Assembly: GCA_019745395.1 (NCBI GenBank)
Contig: JAIETG010000007.1
Location: 32,482 to 96,481, forward strand
DNA length: 64,000 bases
Origin: Rhabdochlamydiaceae bacterium
GTDB lineage: Bacteria > Chlamydiota > Chlamydiia > Chlamydiales > Rhabdochlamydiaceae
Direction of reading: 5' to 3'
The position numbers were made by a program, and so were the translations under genes. The notes under the pieces are model-generated. The model was not told where the DNA came from. It saw only the letters and a program-made list of their open reading frames with translations, and made no database searches. Of this stretch, positions 59,942 through 64,000 are shown in pieces. Within the stretch, counting starts at the first letter, position 1; each line of letters starts with the position of its first letter.

Positions 59942-60469
59942 CTAGGGTATTGTGATTGTGTGATCGTAGACCACGCTTCCGCTAGCATCTTGATAAACTT
60001 CTTCTACCTCGACTGTCTCAATGAGACCTAAATTGTCTTGGTAGTCTTGTCCTATTCTGAAGAGGACATCCATGGCAGCTCTCTTTTCAAATCTGGAGTC
60101 GAGGAGCTCACTTGTGTCATTGATCGAAAAGTGATTCACAAACACGATCCCATTTGCCCTCAACGTATCCAACACGGTTTGCATCTGTAGGCTGCTTCTC
60201 AGATTCTCCAGGCGAGTGATGCAGTCTCCGCCATAGCTTTGAATCTGCAGAGTAAACTCTCTGTCGCCTACCATGTCGACAAGCCCATTGATATCGGCCT
60301 CTGGGGTATAGTCTTCGCCTATTTGATTCAGGGTGCTGAGAAATAAAGTCACATACGGCTGGGTAGGGCGCGGAGCATTTTCATTCAGGAAAATGACCGA
60401 GCATCCGGGGCAATTGGCTAGGGCCCAGGCGTAGAGATTGGTCTTTATCGTCTCAAAATTAAGCGGCAT
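59942..60469 (-). CDS. Phage neck/terminator protein (LIC_12616-like)
   Basis: ATG 60469 behind AGGA gives 175 residues. [34 protein letters not shown] and [20 protein letters not shown] match the neck proteins that precede the sheath gene in this phage group. It probably ends the tail tube and joins it to the head. Confidence 0.75.
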   Translation of the reverse strand: MPLNFETIKTNLYAWALANCPGCSVIFLNENAPRPTQPYVTLFLSTLNQIGEDYTPEADINGLVDMVGDREFTLQIQSYGGDCITRLENLRSSLQMQTVLDTLRANGIVFVNHFSINDTSELLDSRFEKRAAMDVLFRIGQDYQDNLGLIETVEVEEVYQDASGSVVYDHTITIP

Positions 60470-60659
60470 TTTTCCTATCTCCATACAGGACAAGAACGGA
60501 GTGGAGCTGGTGTCCTTCCATGTCCATATTGAGCACGTAAAACGTGTCGTATTTAATGTCGAATAGCCGCCAAGCGTTGTCTTTGATTTCTTTCAAAAAT
60601 TCATTCAATCTCGATTCGAGGATTGAATACTCTGTTTCTGATATGATTCTAGCCTTCAT
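60459..60659 (-). CDS. Small phage protein (66 residues)
   Basis: ATG 60659 behind GAGGGG overlaps the upstream stop (TAATG); the frame start at 60731 is rejected. The product (KARIISETEYSILESRLNEF, then NAWRLFDIKYDTFYVLNMDM) is unknown. It overlaps the neck gene by 11 bp. Confidence 0.55.
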   Translation of the reverse strand: MKARIISETEYSILESRLNEFLKEIKDNAWRLFDIKYDTFYVLNMDMEGHQLHSVLVLYGDRKNAA

Positions 60660-61015
60660 TATTGCCCCTCTAATCGTAAAACGATGTATTTGTAATGATT
60701 TACCAGCCCCATTGCCGGGGCGTTTTGCCATGGAAAGACCTGAACCACTTCAAAAGTCTTCCCGAAGAAAAGGACGAGATCAGGATTTACAGCCGTCACC
60801 GTGTTGATGAGCGTTGAAGTAAAAAGCTTATAGCCTTCTGAATCTCTCCTAGCTTCTGGCAGCTCCTGCATCTCTTCACCTTTCATCGGTTGGATGCTGG
60901 AAGTAATGGGAGTATCTGTGTAAGAGCCATCTGTCCAGCGCCCATTGGTATAACCTCCGCTTTGAAAGCGGCGGAGTGTTACGGGAGAGCGAAAGATTTC
61001 AAATGGCGATGTCAT
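60659..61015 (-). CDS. Head-tail connector / head closure protein
   Basis: A 118-residue protein. SPVTLRRFQSGGYTNGRWTD, SIQPMKGEEMQELPEARRDS and EGYKLFTSTLINTV fit head-closure proteins of the SPP1 gp16 type. Its position between the gp10-like and neck genes supports this. Confidence 0.65.
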   Translation of the reverse strand: MTSPFEIFRSPVTLRRFQSGGYTNGRWTDGSYTDTPITSSIQPMKGEEMQELPEARRDSEGYKLFTSTLINTVTAVNPDLVLFFGKTFEVVQVFPWQNAPAMGLVNHYKYIVLRLEGQ

Positions 61016-61494
61016 TTGAGCACCACCTTATAGCGCACCGACTGAACCATCTGACCGAAGTCAATTAAAGGCTTGGAGCTCTTCTTAATAGCGATGGTTC
61101 TTGGAGAGTTAGGGGGAGAGACAATGGCGCGGATCTTTTGCACGATCAGTTTTGTCATTAGCTGTCCTATCAGACCCAACGACTTTTCTGTTGTACTTTT
61201 GCCATCCACAATTTTACTGTATTCGCCCTGGATCGCCTTGTTGATTAATGCCTTGTTTTCATCGAAACTGGTTGCCATGAAGGGTCTAGCTGGAATGATG
61301 TTCGTTCCAAACTCATTCTCCGCGGCGATTTGAGGAATGGACAGCCCAGCCGTTTGCCTGCGTTGGCCTTTCATCTGGGTCTTAGTGACAGTCCCTTCCT
61401 GAAAGCCAACCTTGACGTGGGAGCCATCCAGTAAAGCGATTTGCTTTTGGATTTCCGCAAAACCTAAGTCCTTATCCCTGACAACAGCACGCAT
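61012..61494 (-). CDS. HK97 gp10-like head-tail joining protein
   Basis: A 160-residue protein. GSHVKVGFQEGTVT, LSIPQIAAENEFGTNIIPAR, PFMATSFDENK and LIDFGQMVQSVRYKV are the familiar landmarks of gp10-like proteins (neighbouring PARPF and L..TGxMxxSI). It overlaps the connector genes on both sides. Confidence 0.8.
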   Translation of the reverse strand: MRAVVRDKDLGFAEIQKQIALLDGSHVKVGFQEGTVTKTQMKGQRRQTAGLSIPQIAAENEFGTNIIPARPFMATSFDENKALINKAIQGEYSKIVDGKSTTEKSLGLIGQLMTKLIVQKIRAIVSPPNSPRTIAIKKSSKPLIDFGQMVQSVRYKVVLK

Positions 61495-61885
61495 TGATCA
61501 CCGTTAAGTTTGGGGGTAAATTCGTTACAGTTGAGCCGATGACGGTTCGCTTGATTAGATCCTTGTACAGCCTGCCATATTGGGTAGCGTCCAAAATTGA
61601 GGAATCTGTTCCAATGGCTAGCCCAATGGACAACTCTCCTTCGGCGAGGTTAGTGGTTACGCCAGTCTGAGGGCTGGTTTGCAATTGAAGCCAATGAGCC
61701 AAAAGATAGACGTATGCCAGCACGCCACAGCAAGATAGGACCCTTTCATTGACTTGGCATCTCAACAACCCAATCATGGTGTTGTAGTTCGCCAACTTCG
61801 TTGGATCGGTCGTAAAAAACTGGGGCGCAATAACAAATAACGTATCAATGATCGTTTGACTTGGTATTGGATCCGAAATGCTCAT
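61472..61885 (-). CDS. Head-tail adaptor (DUF4054-like)
   Basis: A 137-residue protein with NYNTMIGLLRCQVNERVLSC, AYVYLLAHWLQLQTSP and YGRLYKDLIKRT. DUF4054 proteins act as head-completion adaptors just downstream of the capsid gene. It overlaps the next gene by 23 bp and the previous one by 41 bp. Confidence 0.72.
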   Translation of the reverse strand: MSISDPIPSQTIIDTLFVIAPQFFTTDPTKLANYNTMIGLLRCQVNERVLSCCGVLAYVYLLAHWLQLQTSPQTGVTTNLAEGELSIGLAIGTDSSILDATQYGRLYKDLIKRTVIGSTVTNLPPNLTVINACCCQG

Positions 61886-62228
61886 TTTCCTCTTCCTCTG
61901 CTTGATGGGAAATTTTATGAAGCTGTTTTTTAGCTGCGTCTATGACCTTGTCTCGTCCATCTCCATCGATAATTCGATTCAGATAGGCATGGTCATAAAT
62001 TTGAGGGATGAGTTTCATCATCTCCTTAACCGACTTCTTGCCATCCGCTTCCTTGTCTGGAGATTCGGGAATAATCACGATGATCCCTTCTTCGACCCTG
62101 TGTTGAAATAAAGGGTGAAGGAGGAGGGCTTTGAGTTCGCCCTCCGGAACCTCATTGATCCCTGGCATCAGGCGGCTGGTGAAGTTACAATAGTAGACGT
62201 TCTTACCGTTGTACTTGACTAAAGCCAT
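61845..62228 (-). CDS. Hypothetical phage head-region protein
   Basis: A 127-residue protein starting one base after the capsid gene. The N-terminal part (KYNGKNVYYCNFTSRLMPGI, then PEGELKALLLHPLFQ) may be a small beta domain. The C-terminal part is helical and acidic (KISHQAEEEENEH). No family is recognised with certainty. Confidence 0.6.
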   Translation of the reverse strand: MALVKYNGKNVYYCNFTSRLMPGINEVPEGELKALLLHPLFQHRVEEGIIVIIPESPDKEADGKKSVKEMMKLIPQIYDHAYLNRIIDGDGRDKVIDAAKKQLHKISHQAEEEENEHFGSNTKSNDH

Positions 62229-63157
62229 TAGATTCCCTCCCCGATGGACAATGAGAGTGGGTAATAGATGATGATCCCACCGTATCGAGATTCGCAGTTG
62301 ATGATGAACTCAAGGCCACGCTCTTGAGGCGGATATTGAGTAAATGGCATCGGAATCTCCATCGTGAGCTTATCAGGGTTCTTCTCATAAGCGATCATGA
62401 TGTCAACCCCTGAAGGACCAGCGCCTTTCAATTCAGGAACCCAGTCAACAGTCGTGATGAAGGGATTGTTCTGAATGAAGTACTCTAAGATCGTCGTATC
62501 GCTGTTAGCGGAACGAGGAGTTGAAGAGATCAAAGTGTATTGGTCGATAGGAAGAATCAATGTGTTAGGCATTTCAACCCCGTTTGTGAGGGCCACAATG
62601 CCATTTGACAATTGGTTCATATCGCGCAAAATTTGATCAGGCGTTTTAGTGGACCAAAGAGTCGATCCACCAGTACCATCGGCAGGTACGGAAGCTGCAG
62701 GGATATTTGGGTTATTGGTCAGACCCAAAATGTTGGCGGTATTATCTCCAAACCAAGCAAGTCTGTTTACCTTTTGATCATTGGCTCTTCGAGTGGCGTT
62801 GGCTTGACGCTGTGTGAGGCTTCTGCCTACAAACATCGCAGCTCTAATCTCCTGCATCGAATAACCATAGCTCGCTCCAATGGATTTCACTGGAGTGATG
62901 AATTCCTTACCGCGAATATCGCAACGAGGAAAGTCATCGGCATAACTCGAAATGATTCGAGCAAGACCGGTTTCTTCGAACGATTGGTAAGTGATCGATT
63001 CCGCCCCTGGGCCAGCTTCTGTGCTCACAGGAATGAGCTTAATGGCCTTGAGGGGAGGGAACTCAATGTCGTACGACTTTGATTTTATGTACTCGAGCTC
63101 ACGAGCAAAGAACGCTGTCTCTGCCGAGTCGAGATTTACGGTGACAATTTTATCCAT
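62228..63157 (-). CDS. Major capsid protein (DUF2184-like)
   Basis: A 309-residue protein. The landmarks of DUF2184-type capsids are present: AETAFFARELEYIKSKSYDI, GAESITYQSFEETGLARIIS, IGASYGYSMQEIRAAMFVGR, RRANDQKVNRLAWFGDN, and LGLTNNPNIP. The fold is expected to be HK97-like. It lies between the cement protein and the connectors. Confidence 0.85.
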   Translation of the reverse strand: MDKIVTVNLDSAETAFFARELEYIKSKSYDIEFPPLKAIKLIPVSTEAGPGAESITYQSFEETGLARIISSYADDFPRCDIRGKEFITPVKSIGASYGYSMQEIRAAMFVGRSLTQRQANATRRANDQKVNRLAWFGDNTANILGLTNNPNIPAASVPADGTGGSTLWSTKTPDQILRDMNQLSNGIVALTNGVEMPNTLILPIDQYTLISSTPRSANSDTTILEYFIQNNPFITTVDWVPELKGAGPSGVDIMIAYEKNPDKLTMEIPMPFTQYPPQERGLEFIINCESRYGGIIIYYPLSLSIGEGI

Positions 63158-63170
63158 TTTAACCTTCTCC

Positions 63171-63953
63171 TTAGTTCGGCAAGTTGATTTCTAACGTTGC
63201 AACGGCTCCAGCGGTAGCTCCAACCGTGTATCTTGCAGTGGGGAGCGCAATAGCGCGGCCTCCATCTGAATCTGCACGGAATCCACCAGGAAGCAGAAGC
63301 CCGTTGGCAGCAAATCTCCAGTAAACTGGGCTGTCGCTTGTCAAGGTTTGCTCTGCCGCTACATAGACACGTCCTCTAGTGAGTAGAGATACGCAATCAC
63401 CTTGGAAATAAATCGGATTGCCAAAAGACCCGAGAGGGTTCAATGGGTTCGGTTTATTTTGAGTTCTTGCGCCGACTCCGTAGAAGGTGTCTTGAGTGGT
63501 GTTTGTTATGGTGGCTGTAGCTTGCGATGCGCCGCCTGTAACTACGAATGAGTTAACGATAGCGACACTGCCCTCTGTTGCTGTTACAGTGAGGGTATGA
63601 TTGCTTGGGTCGCTCACGACTGCAGAAGCAATGTGAGGTTGAGCCAAGATTGCAGCTGCAATGGCATTCATTGTAGCTACGCTGGAAACCGCAAACGTAA
63701 TAGGAGCTAACGCCACTCCATTGATGCTGACGTTGATCACGTTGCCCGTGATGAGGTCAGCACTTATGACAGTGGTCGATAGATTGGACTGTGGGAGGCG
63801 AACGACGTAATCTTGGCCGATTACTTTCGCGAGTCCAAGACCCACATTGAAATTCTCAAATGCTATCGGAGAGAGGACGTTTTTAAAGCCGGAATCGGCT
63901 AAAAGACCTACGCTCCCGACATCCATTAAAAAGGGATAGCTTAGTTGTGGCAT
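63171..63953 (-). CDS. Head cement/decoration-type protein with inserted domain A
   Basis: A 260-residue protein. The two ends (MDVGSVGLLADSGFKNVLSP, and YFQGDCVSLLTRGRVYVAAE with YWRFAANGLLLPGGFRAD) form the cement core that usually accompanies DUF2184 capsids and normally has about 150 residues. Residues 56-151 are a copy of domain A (ISADLITGNVINVSINGVAL to [14 protein letters not shown]). GGAGGTAAAATACC precedes the ATG. The insert would be displayed on the capsid surface. Confidence 0.75.
   Translation of the reverse strand: MPQLSYPFLMDVGSVGLLADSGFKNVLSPIAFENFNVGLGLAKVIGQDYVVRLPQSNLSTTVISADLITGNVINVSINGVALAPITFAVSSVATMNAIAAAILAQPHIASAVVSDPSNHTLTVTATEGSVAIVNSFVVTGGASQATATITNTTQDTFYGVGARTQNKPNPLNPLGSFGNPIYFQGDCVSLLTRGRVYVAAEQTLTSDSPVYWRFAANGLLLPGGFRADSDGGRAIALPTARYTVGATAGAVATLEINLPN
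63501..63788 (-). repeat. Domain A copy in the head cement protein
   Basis: Encodes residues 56-151 ([56 protein letters not shown]). Confidence 0.75.
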
Positions 63954-63959
63954 GGTATT

Positions 63960-64000
63960 TTACCTCCGGGCTTGAAACCATTTTTCATCTTGTCGATCAT
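63960..64000 (-). CDS. C-terminal fragment of an upstream head gene
   Basis: The frame ...DRQDEKWFQARR ends in TAA at 63960-63962, seven bases before the cement start, with its stop embedded in the cement ribosome-binding site. The rest lies beyond the window. Head-maturation, portal or scaffold functions are expected there, but nothing can be said from 12 residues. Confidence 0.35.
   Translation of the reverse strand, partial: DRQDEKWFQARR

Noticed and set aside
1..64000. CRISPR arrays, tRNA or rRNA genes, insertion sequences
   Set aside because: The only regular direct repeats are the iterons, which have twin internal boxes and irregular spacing unlike CRISPR. No cloverleaf or rRNA segment and no transposase was recognised.

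Overview
The window reads as accessory DNA of an obligate intracellular bacterium, most probably an environmental (amoeba-associated) chlamydia. The main reason is a phage-borne protein at 30869-31132 that resembles the chlamydial histone H1-like protein Hc1. Supporting signs are a plasmid-type replication and partition block and several normally cytosolic enzymes carrying Sec signal peptides. The assignment to a phylum is an inference; no rRNA, tRNA or core housekeeping gene is present to fix it, and the whole window could belong to a large plasmid or phage-plasmid.

Region 1 (1 to about 25.1 kb) is an island of small-molecule-modifying, efflux and resistance-like enzymes. It holds eight GNAT acetyltransferase domains, a beta-lactamase-fold hydrolase, a papain-like hydrolase, an MFS pump, a spectinomycin-kinase-like phosphotransferase, an ABC-F ribosome-protection-type ATPase behind what looks like a translational attenuator, an M20 amidohydrolase, CutA, a PadR regulator with a TetX-like monooxygenase, and two BAAT-type hydrolases. 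Several genes are two- or three-domain fusions (DHFR-GNAT, kinase-GNAT, GNAT-Nudix, GNAT-FMN reductase, BAAT-nucleotidyltransferase, PhzF-YbaK). Neighbours often overlap by the four bases ATGA. A four-gene divergent cluster at 21.2-25.1 kb joins a YheO-type regulator, PhzF-YbaK, an aminotransferase and an AlaX-like editing protein around one long inverted-repeat operator.

Region 2 (about 25.2 to 44.4 kb) is the early, replication and cargo part of a phage-like element. Its genes include HNH and ribbon-helix-helix proteins, a Cro-like repressor with a candidate operator, the Hc1-like protein, a PD-(D/E)XK nuclease with a RecT-like annealing protein, a lipoprotein, an NTF2-like protein, DJ-1/PfpI, a putative replication initiator, a primase-helicase, ParA with an overlapping ribbon-helix-helix partner, and an ABC exporter. 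Six perfect-length 41-bp iterons plus degenerate copies lie between 35.2 and 36.9 kb, all in direct orientation, and the DJ-1/PfpI gene sits in the middle of them. No integrase is visible.

Region 3 (about 44.5 to 64.0 kb, all on the minus strand) is the structural module of a contractile-tailed phage. Read from right to left it gives head cement protein, DUF2184-type major capsid, head-tail connectors, DUF3383-type sheath, tube, frameshifted tail chaperone, short tape measure, baseplate hub, spike, wedge and J-like proteins, then a cassette of tail-fibre and adhesin genes. Terminase, portal and the rest of the head genes would lie beyond 64 kb. The most unusual observation is a roughly 90-residue domain that recurs four times in three unrelated virion proteins (baseplate J twice, sheath, head cement). 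In two of these it appears to be nested inside the same second repeat domain.
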